Source: Anastatus disparis
Lineage: Eukaryota > Arthropoda > Insecta > Hymenoptera > Eupelmidae
DNA length: 64,000 nt
Assembly (NCBI GenBank): GCA_017163975.1
Contig: JAFFSR010000264.1
Coordinates: 3,100,001 to 3,164,000 of the forward strand
Direction of reading: 5' to 3'
The notes under the pieces were generated by a model. That model saw only the letters and a list, made by a program, of their open reading frames with translations, ran no database searches and was not told the origin of the DNA. Made by a program: the position numbers and the translations under genes. Below, piece by piece: positions 22,601 to 37,900 of this stretch. How positions within the stretch are numbered: position 1 is the first letter of the stretch; each line of letters starts with the position of its first letter.

Positions 22601-25600
22601 TTAATAGAACAGAAAAATCTTTTGCTTCAGAATAAAATTTGTATAGGTAGACAATGGACTTGGTCATTTTTTAGAATCATATAATATTAATGATAATTGC
22701 AATAATTGCAAAATTTATTGAATTAATATTTTTCAATGTAATTAATTTACATCCAGGAGCTATGCTCACATATAAAAAGATGTGCAAGAATTATTATTAA
22801 TTTTGTCCTTTAAATAGCTAATTGCTTAGTTGTGAATAAAATAAATCAGTTGATTTTAATTTTTTAATTAATCCTTTTTAAGATTTAAAACAAATTTAAT
22901 TTAACTAGATTGACATAAAAAATTAGTTATGATTGACAAGTGCTAAAATATCTTACCGTGCAATTATACTTGATGCAATCACTAAAGTATGCACTTGCAG
23001 AGAATTTTTTTCTAATGATAACCGTGGCACCGTGCAATAGAGCTTGACCTATAGTCATAACACCACCTGCAGTATGATAGAGTGGCAAAGGTGTGTAGAA
23101 TCTGTCGGAGGTACGGAATGTTGCCAAGTAGTGTATACCACTGGCAATGAACATGAATCTGAAAATGATAATCGTAAATATTTTATAAAAACAAAAATTA
23201 ATAATCGTCGAATATTAATATAAGTTCTTTTTTGACTTGGAAGCCTAATGAAAACATACGAGTTATTTACATTCTTTTTTCTACTTGTTCATACATTTAC
23301 TTAACAGATCTCAGAAAATCATAATGTTAAGCCAATATTTCGATAGGGTTTTCAAAATTCTTTTTATAACTCGAAGAATGATGACTCATCATTGTAAATT
23401 TAATAAAATCAATAGTTTATGTCTAATATAATATTGACATATAGTTATTACTGATTGTTATAATTTAACCCTTTCAGAACGGAATTATTATTTCATCATG
23501 AAAAGTTCTGATAACCATTTAGCGATGATAAGTGTTCATTTATTAAGCAATTTTTGCGATAAAAAAATTTTTTTTTTTTTTTTCTTTTCAAGTTTTCTCA
23601 GTTTCTATCAAAGATATAATAACTTAGGCCCTCAGTTTGAGATCGGAAATAGTCCACTTCAATCTAATACACATATTTTTTTTACAAAATTTGAAGCCAC
23701 TTTTGCACAATTTCAAAAAAACCAAAAAATGTCAATGTACATTGTAATGTAAATTGGTTCTGAAAGGGTTAAAAAATTTTTACGTGATAATGAACTTAAC
23801 AATAATTAACAATTATGTGGTTATCATACTTTACTTACATAAAATAGTTTATCCATTTTTTTAATGATTTGAGCTAAAATTTAGTAAACTAAAAATTGAG
23901 ATAAATCTCAAAAAAGTTACTGTATATGTTAAGGAACTGCTAAAAATAATTAACCTTTTAAAACGTCTCTGACACCTAATTTAAAATAGAAATCAATTAC
24001 GCGAATCTACCTACATTGTATGTTTAGTTACGTTTACGTTCATTAAAAATGAAACATAATTTCAACTATTTATCTAATCGAACTGGTTACACTTCTGTAC
24101 CTGGAATTTGTAATGACAGCAGCTTTCGGCAAACCCGTCGTGCCACTTGTATAGATGTACATTAACTTGTCGCTGTAAGATCCCTTGTCTTGAATGACTG
24201 GCGGTGTACTCGGCGCGTCCGCGAGGAAGTTACCGAGTTCCTTTTCTTTTAAACCATCTGTCGGAATGTTAGGATCATCTGACAGACGATATAAGGCTAA
24301 TTTTGCGTCCAATGACGAAGAAATATCCTTTACAGCTGGAATTTTTAATTTATCACTTTATTAATCGACCGACTTTATTATAATTTTGTTTCTGTTTATT
24401 GTGATAATTAATGCTATAACGTTCAACAACGTTGTGATAAGAGTGCTTGTACATTAACCAGAACTAATTACTCATTGTAGTATGTCAAATAGATAAATCG
24501 AATAACGCATAAAGAATTCCTTGTTATGAAATATTTTAAACTTTTAATTTAACATATATTTAATATTCCACATTTACAAAAATTTCAAACATTTAAAAAT
24601 ATTTCATATCACCTTTATGTCATATCTACAATAATAATTATACATCCAATTAAACATCCGTGTAAAATTAAGTTTTAAAAGATCTTTTTTTAGCCATTGT
24701 GATTCAATTAGTAATTACTTAAAAACGCTTGAGCTCATGAGTTTAGAAAAGCTTAAAATTTGCAGAAACACGCGATCGGTTAACACGACTCATTCATTCC
24801 TACGATTCATACATACACGTACTTCATTATTACAAAGCGGCACGCGTGTAATATAAGTTCAAACAGAGAATTGCCAAGTTTTTTTTGCTATGTCATTTAT
24901 ACATACATTTATGTACATATACGTGAGTTTTATAGTCTTCTCCATATTTAGTGAGCAAATAGTAATCGATTTTTTATTTTTTTTTTTTTCTGATAATCCT
25001 TTATGATTTTTATTTTATTTCATTTCTTTGAATATTATATTTTTTGCTTAGTTCAATGAAACATTTTCATTGACATAATTCTTTACGTCTATAATAAAAA
25101 AATTAAAAACAAATTGAAATTTTTCTTATTGCGAATTTAGATGATGAGAAATTTAATGAAAAAAAAATATTACGTTGATTACACTTGTGCATTAGAAATT
25201 GCGATATCTGATGTCGAAGAAATAAAAATGATTTTTTTCAATTTACCTTCTGCTAAATCAGCGCCGTAAATTAGCGCTTGACAGCTTGCTACGGTAATGC
25301 TATGAAGAAGCGAACTTTTTCTTAAATTAGTATTTATAAGCGGAGTAATTACGCCGAGTTTACTAAGGCCAAGCCAAATGGCCACGAATTCTGGTCGGTT
25401 CTCCAATAAAAGGGCAACCGCGTCGCCCTTTTTGTAACCATGGGCCTTGAATACTGAGGCAACTTTATTGCTGTAATCCTCAACCTGAAAAATATTTTTT
25501 TACTAATTCAATTTTCTAAAAAAATAAACTAATATTTTTTTTATAAAATTGAATAACGTCTGTTTATTTAAATCATTTGTTGCATTTTTCTTTTGTTTTA

Positions 25601-28600
25601 GAAATTTTCATCAATTATTCATTATTTAAATTGGTTATTTCATTATTTCAAATCAGTTTCCGACTTTACTTATTTCCTAATACTAATAGTATTATATTTT
25701 TATACAGAAATTATTATTACAGTTAAATAGTGAAACATTGGGCAACTATTAATAGTTTGATTAATTAATAATCGACTGAACAATGTTGTGTAATAAACAA
25801 ATTTTATCGCCACTGAATAATCCATAAAACGTTCGAGATGATTAAAAGTTAACGAACTCAATAATTCAAATAAAATTACATATTATAAAAAAACTGATTC
25901 ATCTTTTGCTTTCAAATACTTTGTATGTCCACTTATGGGTGTAATAAAAAAGTTAAATTTTATCTCGCATTTAATTGCCACACGACATATTATCCAAAAT
26001 TTGACCGATTAATATAATAATACCAGACTTATCTCGTTATACTTTTAATTTCTATTTACATTATTTATCTCTGACCAGCAGACATAATTTACTTTTAATA
26101 TATGTTATTATCTAAAACAAAACAATTGGTAATGAAACACAAAGTATATTTTACTATTGAATGAGAAAAGCATCAAGGATTTTCTAAAATTAAATGATGA
26201 ACGATAAACACCTATAGCCTTATCATTTAGACCCTTTTTTGTAATAATCGAAGTATCAGAATTGATACGAAATTTCATACGTGATTTTGAAAGCATATAT
26301 TTTGGTAATCATTAAATCATGAATATTCATTAACGTAGAAAATAAAAATAACGATAACTAAACTTGACTTTTTTGATTTTTTATTAATAAGATTTATTTG
26401 TAATTCAAAATTATAAGACATAAAATTAATATGTTTCGGTTAAATTATCTAGTAATTGTAAATAAATATTTTAATTTTTAAATTATTTTTATTTTTAATT
26501 ACACTTAAGTTTTAAATGAATAAAGCTATGAAATCTTACACGAAATTAAAGTTTATTTTATCTTGTTATGTTGCTAAAAACTCTGGGCCAAATAATTGCC
26601 AAATGAAATATTTAAGTTATAATTATTAGACCTAATGAATAAAATTATTCATAGGTAACTATTCTCTTATATTGTACTCCAAGACCTTATTTTTAAGGAT
26701 ATTACTTAACGTGATTAACTTACGATAACGGTAAAATTATAAGCGTCTTGATTAGTCATTTGTAAATTTCGAAATTTTATAAATTTTTAATTCAGAACTT
26801 GTTCTTTTTTTTAAAATTAAACTCTATTGTAAAAATTAAATGATAAGAAAAATTTTGATACCTCATCGTTTTAAGACAGGACAATATTCTATTTATAAAA
26901 TAAAACGAGGATAAAAATATGCTTTAATTAATACCTGCTGAAAGGTCCACTCTTGGTCCTCGTAAATAAGACACGGTTTATGGGGATTCTTAGTGACATG
27001 CTGTCGAAATACATCGGCAACACTTCTGTCCTTCCTTTCATGACCCTTTATTGTCAGGAGTAGACGTATATAACGGCTGATTGCTCTGTAATATTTAAAT
27101 TTCATTAATTATCATCTATATTCTATCCATGATTAAATTATCATAATAATTAAAAGAAAAAATTTTCATCAATTTTTTTTCTCTCTTACTTCAGAAAATA
27201 AAAAGAAATTGATAATTTAAAAATTCACTTGAATACGCTAATGGCACATGTATATAGGCAAACATATACAGTATATAGCCTCTGTTCGTATAAATTATTC
27301 CGTTATGTTTCCTTGAGAACGGAGGATGCCAGAGTGTGGCAAGAATAAAAACATTATGAAATAATCCTCATGGGGAACATATGAGGGGCTTCAAATTTTT
27401 TTTTCATAGTGAATCAATGAAATTTATATTAAAAAAAACTTGTAATGAAATATATTTTTGACGAACAGAAACTAATGAATCAGAAATTTTGAAAAAAAAG
27501 AGATTGTGTATTGGTTATAAAGTAAAGGTATATAATGCGTAATTTTATCTATATGCCTTTACACGCGAATCAACAGGTTGTACAACTACGAAGTAGTAAA
27601 TAATAAAATCATGACTATTGAAAAGCGCTACTTTTATATCTCGTTGATATCAAGCGCGATGCAATCAAGGATTGAAAATCTTTAATTAGCCATTAATTAT
27701 CTATGTGTAAAACGATCGCACGTGAACAAAATAGTCCAAAAGGTTATCCGGTCTTTATTATCGATTAACATCGTTCGTTAGATTACAAATCAAAAACGTT
27801 GAAGTTTCGAGACAGTATATTTCTTGAAACAGATAATGACAATGTTATCACTTTTTTTTATCTGTGCATACATAGGATTAACATTGATTATCTAAGTTTT
27901 GTATCATGGGAAAGAATGTCACTTAGGGGCTTTCTTAAATATTAGAAATGTGCATATCGATGTTACTTAGTAATGCAGCATTAATATTTAACATTAGTAA
28001 GTAGTTTTAAATTTATATCGTTGTAAAAAGTATGAATTCATAAATATTTATGTTCCAACTTTTTTTTTCTTTAACGAAATGTCGCATTAGTCACAAATTT
28101 TATTTCACGTTTTCTTTTATAAAACAAATGAACTATATTTTTATTTTAAGCAAGTCTATTCAATAAACTAGGAAAATATGTCATTTTGAATGAAAATTAT
28201 ATTATTTTAATCATTAATAAGTTTATCTATTTATATTCATTTTAAGGGGTTCTGCTGAGAAAAAACTGACCCTATTTTGGGCAACATTTCTGATAAACAT
28301 AAACTTAAAGGGACACTTACCTTAAAATTTTGTTCAAAGAATTTCTAGGTAAGTGTCATTTTAAATTAAGTCAAGCAAAAATTCTATCATATAGTCAATT
28401 TTCTACCAAGGTTTATCATTAATTAAATATTATAATATCATTATAAATGTGTACTAATAATTGTACTAAAAATTGAAGTGAATCATTGGAACCAACACAT
28501 CAATTTTGCGTTTTCCCATACACTCAGCATTGATTTTTGATTCTTCATAAGGACAGCTGCTTTGAAATTCTTTTTTTTTTAAATTTAATCATATATACAA

Positions 28601-31600
28601 GCGTATAACGAGTGTGCGTAATATTATAAGCAGTATCGTGCAAAATATATTACATTCAAGCGCGAGAACCGGTCGTGCTCTCGACGCACGCACGTTTCTT
28701 CATATCCTCTCATCTGGTTTCTTTTTTTTTTCTTTTTTACTTCTATTTTTCTTTTTTTTTACTGTCTTTTTGTACAGGCCAACGTGCTCATTCTCTATTC
28801 CTCAACTAAAATCGTTTAATACGAAATGAGTATATTCGGTGTTTTATATGAGGAAAGTTTTATATGAGTTCAAAGTTTAATTGTGCTTAAATTATTTTAT
28901 GTTTTTCGTAGGTATTTAAGGAATTTATGCTAATTTTCGTAATGATTTAAGGAAAGATTTCGTTTGTTTTCCTTGATTGAATACAAAAATATTATAATAA
29001 TGAGGAAGCGCGTGAATATTTTATTTTTTACACTATAAATAATTTCCATAAAAAGAAATTAGAAAAATTGATTGATCTAGTGATTGTTAATAAAATAATA
29101 AAATGTGATCATATTAAGAAATTAAAAGAAAAAATATTTAATTGAATTATGACAAGTAATTTTTGTACTGCTCAATGACGCTGATGTATATTTATTTAAC
29201 AAGCGTGCCAAGCTCGTGTAAAGCTGCAGTTACGGAAATGTTTGTGATTTTAAAACAATTAAAAGTGTACGAGTACCATTAAATAAATTGGTATTTAAGA
29301 CTCGATGTTGCGCATGGTTTTAATAAAATCGTAAGCGTGATTTTTCGTTAAATTTTTTTTTATTAAACATTGCGTGCATATCGTTGAATTAAGGATTTAT
29401 TGATATTGTTGTGTTTCGTTTTTTAAATTCAAAGAATCACGTTCGTTATGTAATTCGCTATTTTCAAGTTTTTCTCTTTATTTTATGATCGTTATTTACA
29501 TTGTCAATTTGACTTTAATCGACGTGAATTCAAGTAAATTTTATTGATGTACATAATTTTATATCTGACTGGATTTTGTTCAATAAAGAAAACTATATGA
29601 ATATATATTAAGTTACTAGATAAATTTCACTATTTTAATCGAGACTTTCTATTTAATTAAATTTCTATAACATTAATTTTGTTTTTAATTTTTAAAAATA
29701 TACTTTCGCATTAATGCATTAGTTAAAAATCAAGAATGTAACTTTTTTATTATCATTAAAAAAATCCATGTATATCTATATCGTACCGCGTACTTTAATG
29801 AAACATTGTCTTGGAGTATATTCAAGACGATTACTGTTTCAAGTTTATATATAGCTCTTTCAATATGATTTGTATATAAAAATGATTATACCTAATTTTT
29901 ATACAGTTTAATAAAAATCAATGAAAAATATAGTGACAATATTCTATTTAAAAATTAGATAGAAATTAGATACTTTTTGGTACTATGCATTAGACATCTT
30001 ACTATGATCTATCAATTATTTTATTACATGGGATGTTTGATTCATTTATAATTTTAATTTTGTTAAAGACTTCATAAAAATTTATCGTTATTAGAGGAGT
30101 CATTATTAGATATAAATTATGTGTAGAATGACATAATCTTTATCAAAATTTAAATAAAAAATTAATCAAACATATTCTCTAATCAATAAGCTGCATTGAT
30201 TTGCGTTTATATAAATAATTCTCTGCTCGTATAAATCAAAATTATTAACTAAAATTATTGATTAAAATTTTTTTACTTTTTTATTTTTTTTTAATTAAAA
30301 GTATCTAATCTCTATCTAATTTTAAAGTAGAATATTGTTATTGTATTTTTTATTGATTTTTAATAAATTGCATAAAAATTAGGTTTTAATAATTTTTACA
30401 TACAAATTATATATATTAAAGAGCTATATATAAATTCGAAAAAATAGTTCAACTTGGGATATATTTTTTCAATAATTTAATGTATCTATAACAAGTATAC
30501 GCGCTTAATCATTATATCCAATGTAAATCAGTTGTATACGTATATTCAAATGAGTTCTACAAGTATATATAAGTCGTTTATTAAAAAAAAAAGCACGAAC
30601 AGATCACGCTCTCAAGTACACTTATTATGCGGATTTTTTTCACAAAGGCTAAATTTTTATCGATATCAAGAAAATTTTCAAATATATATGTATATACTGT
30701 CTGAAAAAATTAATTCTTTTAACGAGAAAATACCACGTTACCGAGTTTCACTTAATAACGAGCTATTGACTACGGAAATCATACAAAAATGCGCTATTAA
30801 TTAGATGAATTAGATCGAAAAACCTAAGTCATGTAAAATTACTGAAAATTTTCAATTAAAGTCGGCATGTAAACAAATATGAGAAAACAATGTAAATTTA
30901 AAATTGATTTCGTAATCGCCTAACGAGTATTTTTTTAAAAAAGTATTCATTCAACCTGTTAATTATATTTTGACATTGATTCTAAATACACAACTATAAT
31001 TAATACTTTCAAAAATATTTTCATATTTAACTACAATTATAAAAAGGAAATATTATATCAAAATTAAAATTATGTACATAACGAGCTTTTTAGTTCAACG
31101 TGCTCGTTCGATCAAAGTAGAAACGCGCGTGCATTTACGTAAGAACTTTAAAAGACACGAAAAAAAAAAAATCAACTTCAACTCCGGTCGACCTTCGTCA
31201 TAGGAAATTTATTCACGCGATTCATCGCATCAAAATACAAAAAAAAAGAAGCTTGAAAGAAAGATAAAAAAGAAAATTAAGCGCTATGACGATTGACTAA
31301 TGTGAAATAAAAAAGAAAAAAATTTGCTTTTATAAAATGCCTCGAGAGAGCCTACTTTGCGTTAGAGAAAGTATATATATAGAGGTAAACCTGTAAATTC
31401 GTACCACAGGAGAAAGAGTTTGAAGAAAGAAAAAAAAAAGAAAGAACCCGTTTTCCAAAGAGCCAAGGAGAAAGCGGGAAACGTGGCTCTCTTAAATGCA
31501 CTGCACCTTTCTTAGAAAATGTGCAACGCTTCTAGAAACTCGAATTTATGAGAATTTTTGAAAAAATAATTTTTTAGAGAAATTTAAATGATGGCTCGTA

Positions 31601-34600
31601 TGATAAATGATTTATAAAATTATTGTTTTCACTTGCAATTAATATAAATAAAGAAAGTACAAAGTTTTCAGTCAGTATTTAAAGTTATTGAATAAAAATG
31701 TTTGAAATATTTGAACCTCTTCACACTGTTAGGAAAATATTTTATAAAAATAATAATAACTTAATAAAACTTAATAAAAACATGTGAAAAAAGCAAAATT
31801 AAACATAAACGTTAAATTTTTATTTGTTCTTATGTAAAAAATAACATTTATCTTAAATTTAACGCGCGCGCTATAAATACCTAGCAAAAGTGGAATAGTT
31901 TTTAATTGACGTTATCACTTGGAACAAAAAATTATCCATTCCAAAGCGCTCGCTAAAAACTTTAAATCATAAACAAAACAAGCATTAATTAGAATGCAGG
32001 AGGAAAACATTAGCATTGAGCGTTTATAAAAGACGATTAAGAAAAAAAAGAGATAAAGTTTTTTGTTTATAATTTATTGTTTCTGATACTCACTTGATAT
32101 CACGAGGTGCCGTTTTAATAGCGACATAGAACCACCTTAATCTACCGCCAGCAACAAAGTAAGCAACGATAGCAACAACGCAAAGTTGTATTATAAATAA
32201 CGGGCCCATGTAGAGCCATAACGCAGCTAGAACGGCCGCAAGGCCGGCCAGTAGTAACATTGCCACGAGCAGGCGCCGCAGTAGACGAGCGACTGCGGCC
32301 CAACGGCTACCAGCCGACAAGCCAGCTCGACGATTATTATTATTGCTAAGAGCGCCACAGGCGCCACCACCAGTTACTCCATGCGTTTGCGTATCAACTG
32401 CTCCGGCTAAGCCAAGCTCTAGAGATGAGGCACTTTCTGTTGTAACGACACTAGCGACCCCGCTTGTCGTTGAACTTGATACTGTTGTTGAATTACTGTT
32501 ACCGTTACTGTTGCTGTTGTTATTATTGATGTTGTTGTTGCTGTTGCTATTGTTATTGTTGTTCGATCTTTCAGATAATATGTTATTTCCTACTAATCTT
32601 GAGGATGGATTATCTGATTCGCTTGTGCCGTTATGGAGCTCTCCTCTTTCCACGTCCTATGCAAATAAAACATAACAAAAGATTAAACAATTAATGTATT
32701 GTAACAAAGTCTTAAGCAGTTTGTAAATTTATTTTTTTAATATGCTGTTAAGTTTTTGAGTTTAGCTAAAACTTTTCATTCATTATGTGAATAAAAAGTC
32801 ATTTAATGGATCATTTATTATATATTCTAGGAATATAAAATTATAATTTTTTTCAAATTTCATTTCCTAATTTAAAAAAAGAACAGATTTACTCAAGTAA
32901 TATTGAAAACGGCAGTTAATAAGTCCATAAAAATATTAATTTAAAAAATTTTAGAAATGTTATAAGAACTTAATCGATCTTAAGAAGCCATTATCAATTT
33001 AAAAATAAATTTAATCATCGTAAAATTTTTTAAATTAACGAATAAAAATTTCTTTCCATTATTATCTATTATCTTTTTTGTAAAATTTTTTTTTGATAAT
33101 TTCTAGATAAAGCCAATATCTGTTATTAACTGTTAATAAGTGCAAGCAATTACGAAAAACACTTAAAGTAGTTCTTTCTTCCAGGAGTAAAATCAATTTT
33201 TTATTAAATTTCTTTAAAGTATATTGAAAACTAATTAAAAATTATTTTATTAAATTGTCGAACATTTCTAGTGAGAGCAGTCAAAATCTTTTCTTCAAGG
33301 CAAAATTATATTATAAACAAAAATATATATAGATGAATTTAAAATTGTACTCTTAAAAAATAAAATAAATTGGCTAAATTAATCTAAAAACGAACAAAAA
33401 GTGGAGTTATTAAAAGATAATGAATGATTATAAAAAAATTAACGCAAATATGAAACTAAAATAAACTATATTATAAAACTCAAGTTAAAGAAATAAGAAA
33501 AATATAGAAAGATCTGGTGATGATGGACTATAAGGTAGATGTTAAACCTTCACCACGAACTGCAGGTAAAAAATTAGAGTATACAGAAAAAAATCCGTTT
33601 AAAATCAAAGAAAAAGATAAGAAAAAAGAACATTGCGTTAATGCATTACTATGTGTATATGGAAATATGTACACAAATAAGATCAAATTAATAACAAATA
33701 CTTCTGCAAGATCGCAGAACAAAGATGACTAGTGAAATGGACAGAAATTATCAAAAAGTTAATTATTCGAAATAGAAAAATTAAATAAAAAATTTTTTAA
33801 AACTAAAAATCGAGTTTTTATAAATACTTTTTAAATTATTTTTGTCCTCAATACGATTTAAGGTATAAAATGTAAGATTTTCTGTAATATAGATGAGATT
33901 TAAAGGTCTGTTTATAAAGCTACAATTTTTGCATCAAATGCAATGACTTTGTCCTTCTTCAGATGCCACGAAACCGAGTTTATTAAAATTTTTGTTAATT
34001 TGTACTATTTGATATTCATTTTAAATTTTATCAAGTTTCTGGCAAAAATTTTTTATGCATAGTAAAACAATGATTTCGGAACTAATAAACCTTCTCTTAT
34101 TAATCATCTGATTTTTAAAATAGTTAAAATTGGAAATCTGCATGTGTCTTTCCTTAACATATTTATCAAAGAAGTTAATTGAAAAGTCATTATTAATGAA
34201 ATTGGATTTTATGATTTTGAGATTATCAGCATGAAATAATCAGCTCGATATCTTTGTCTACAAGATTGTGTGTGATGATGATAATGTTGGTGTTACTTGA
34301 AATTATAAGCTCTTAAATTGTGATCCTTCTGAAGAGGGGAGTTTTACTGCTTCCGAAATGTCGGAAATTTTAATAAATCAATTTATAAGCAATGGCTACC
34401 TGGTAGAAATTTTCAGCATCTTTTGGCTAAGCATAGGCCATTTTTTATCAATTTGACCAAAAAATGCTAAAAATCATGGCCAAATACCCTGCTATCTAGC
34501 GACCTTTCATGGTGAAAAGTTGACAAAATAATGGTGAATATATTTAATTTTATTATAATATTTTAGTAAGAGCGCGGTGGCGGTAAGAGCGCGGTGGCGT

Positions 34601-34922
34601 AATGGATAGAGCTCTTGCCTTCAACGCGGAGGGCATGGGTTCGAATCCTGGCCAGGTACCTCTAACTTTTTTTTCGAAAGAAAATAAGTGTATGTGCCAT
34701 TTATATCGCGACTCTTTAAAAAATCCGACCTCATTGGGTATCGGTTGATTGTTGGTTACAAAAGTGGCTGACCATCCATCGGTAGTCAAAGTTTTCGGTA
34801 TGGTGGGTCTGACAGTCCTAGTCTGATGTAATGTGTTAAACAGATGCCGGGCGGGGGACTTCCTCGACTTCACCATATATAAAAGGTTAATCATATAGAG
34901 GACAATATCCTTTATATATTAA

Positions 34923-34956
<34 letters not shown>

Positions 34957-37900
34957 TATAATATTTTATTTGAAGGTTATGATCACGCTTTTCTGCTATC
35001 ATCTGCTGTCGCTATATAGATACATAACCTAACAGCTATACTCCACGCAAAATGTTTGCAGCACTATACTATCTGCTTACGCGTGATAAATCAAATAACA
35101 TATTTATGAAACAATTAATAATATATATAGTTACATTAAAAGAAAATCGAACATTAGTTAAAATAAGATATATATATATAATAAATATATGTAAATTTTA
35201 ATAATTAAGTTCCAATTTTTTCAACTTTAAAATTAAATCATTCACCATTTTTTCGACAACTTTTTACCAGTGACTGGCTAAAAATTGACTAAGAAAGTTG
35301 GCCAATCGTTAATTTTTTCACCATTTGAGATGGTGAATTTTCTACCAGGGTTTTGCGGATCAATTTTTCTACATCTTAACTTATAATTTAACGAGCGATA
35401 GATTATTATCACACTGTTTTCATCAAACGACGCGTTTGCGAATTAAAAATAATTAAAATTGCATAGTAATTTCTCAGTTATTTTCCGGAATTATATGCAG
35501 TTACTGTTTTTTTTATTGATTTATAATTATTCACAATTATTTCGCTGGAGTAATTAAAATTTCATTAGCATAGTTTAATAAGCTATAAATATGATTGTCT
35601 TTAAATGTTTTACACATACAATTTAAATGTTATTAATGTTTTCGCATAAACATAATCGGTATTTCGGCTTAAATTCTTAACGTAAATACGTCAAAATATT
35701 TCCATTCTGATTTTTTATACAATCAATTTTGAAATTCTATTGTTAAAAATTTTAATTATGAGAGAAATTTGCTCGGGAATTAAAATAATTCAGGAAATTA
35801 CCTGTTAAAAATATTTATAAATAACAATAATATTCATTTGAAACACGAAAACGTACTCATTTGAAATATCTATTTTAACGTGACTCCCTATTTTCCTCTT
35901 GCTCATTACACTGCTATTTATTATCATAAATTAAAAATTTTACGAATATCACATAATTTTTAAATAGACGTGTAAGTTATAAATAATGTCATTACAGGAT
36001 GATATCGATTGTTTTGAATAATAACGCAGCATAATGGAGCTGTATAGTATATGTAATGGCCACAATGATATAAAATTATTTAAAATTACAAAAATTTTTA
36101 TTTATAAAAAGTAAACATTAATTTTTTTAACATAAAAATTTTTTTTTCAAAATAAATCAGAAATTATTTTTGGATATATCATTTTTTGCATATATCATGA
36201 AATTCATTTGAAAGAAAATTAATTTCAAAAAGGTCCTCTCTGCATACTTGTTATTTTTTTAGAAATTAATTTTTAATTATGTAACATATGCATTATAATG
36301 AACCAATTGAATAGGGTTCATATTTATTTTTATTCGTTTACTCATTAATAACAAGTAGTGTACTTTTATATTTATATTAAATAAAAATAAATAGAAATTG
36401 TTTGAAAGTATAAAATTAAAACTGTACTTTTAAATTATTTTTCTACTTTTTTCCATTTTTTTTAGATAAAAAAGGCATACAAATTTAAATTATCAAATAG
36501 TAAAAATAAATTGAGGTAAAGTGCATGAAGTAAACAAATTTTTAGAAACTCCCTCAAGTTCAAAAATTTAATTTTACGTAAATGTTTTCTACCAGAAAAA
36601 TTAGAGGATGAGTTTTGTTAAAAACTTACAAGAAAATGGTGTAAATAATTCTTGACAATAAGAAAAAAATGGTGTAAATAATTCTTGACAATAAGAAAAG
36701 AACGGTGTAAATAATTTTTGACATTGACAAGAGATTTAAGAAAAAAAGAAAATTTACATGTTTGACATCACATATCAATCAAAATGTTAAATGAATTATT
36801 TAAAATACGTTACTTGCATATTTTTTTATTTTTATTTCATTATAAACTTTGGAGGTTTCAATAAATTTTTATTTCAAACCAATAAATTTTTTTTTCTTTA
36901 ATTTTATGAATGTTTGTAAATTAATATTTTATAAGCAAACCATTTTTGATTACAGAAAAAAAAGTTCGTACATTTTAATATTTATTTTAAATGCAAATTA
37001 AAAAATCATTGATTTAATTGATGTTGCAAAAGTAAAATATCATAAAATTTTTTTTAAAACGTTGATACTAATAATTATATTTTTTGATTTATCTATTCTA
37101 AAATATTGAATTTATTTGCAATCAACTCGTAAAATGTAATCAACAATTATGTTTATAAAATGAAAATTATTTGTGACGTGTTTTTATGAATATATTAACT
37201 TTCTTGATAAAGAAGGAAAATGTGAAAAGCTCATAGTTCCGTTTGTGTAACGTAGATGGATCCACTATGTATTACAAATCCGTAAATGCCGAAGCATTAT
37301 CATATTACATAAATACAACGTTGGCTAAATACAAAAAACAAAAATTCCAAAAATTTTTTCAATTATTTCATTATTTATTAGTCTTTAAAAATTTAATTAT
37401 CAACAAAAAGGAATATTTAACACTCATTGTAATATGAATATTGTCTTTTATTAATTATAAAAAAAAGTCAAACAAAAACTCATTATAAAAATATACGCAT
37501 CTTTATCAACTGCATCTTCAAATAAATTTATTTTATTTTACTATTTTTAAATTATTTAACAAATCATTAATTTTATATGCACTATATGCAAAAACTAAAC
37601 TCGTTTATTCATTAATTACTTACGCTGAAAACATTGGAAAAACTGTAGAAGAAAAATATTTAAATTTTATTTTTTATCTCTTAATTTAACACGTACAACT
37701 AATTAAACAGCTCTATGTAAAACATAATTCGTCGAACTTAAAATTTAAAAAAATGCATTAGAATTACTTTAAATAGTGGCTCTGATTCACTTGGATGATC
37801 TTGCATGATTGTTAAATTCTTAATTTATGTTTTTCTTTTATAGACTACTAGACGTATAAGAAATGAAATTATATGCAAGGGGATATATAAAATAAATCGA

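Larger units (their letters stand above)
34399..35349. mobile_element. Fold-back MITE, family M2, interrupted by a SINE (Fatp intron 1)
   Basis: The left end CCTGGTAGAAA pairs with the right end TTTCTACCAGG. A second arm block pairs GGTGAAAAGTTGACAAAA with TTTTTCGACAACTTTTTACC, and ATGGTGAAT with ATTCACCAT. The spacer contains the complete S2 SINE (34566-34954). It shares its terminus with the elements at 28246 and 56783. Confidence 0.75.

Noticed and set aside
32343..32675. Leu-rich 110-codon open frame on the plus strand
   Set aside because: It is the antisense shadow of Fatp exon 2, produced by the Asn triplet run.
33517..33732. 71-codon open frame on the plus strand, somewhat protein-like at its start
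   Set aside because: It lies in Fatp intron 1, antisense. It has a Lys-rich tail, no recognisable family and no conserved context. Kept out for lack of support.
34553..34894. 113-codon open frame on the minus strand
   Set aside because: It is antisense to a tRNA-derived SINE; the reading reflects the tRNA-like head and body of the repeat.
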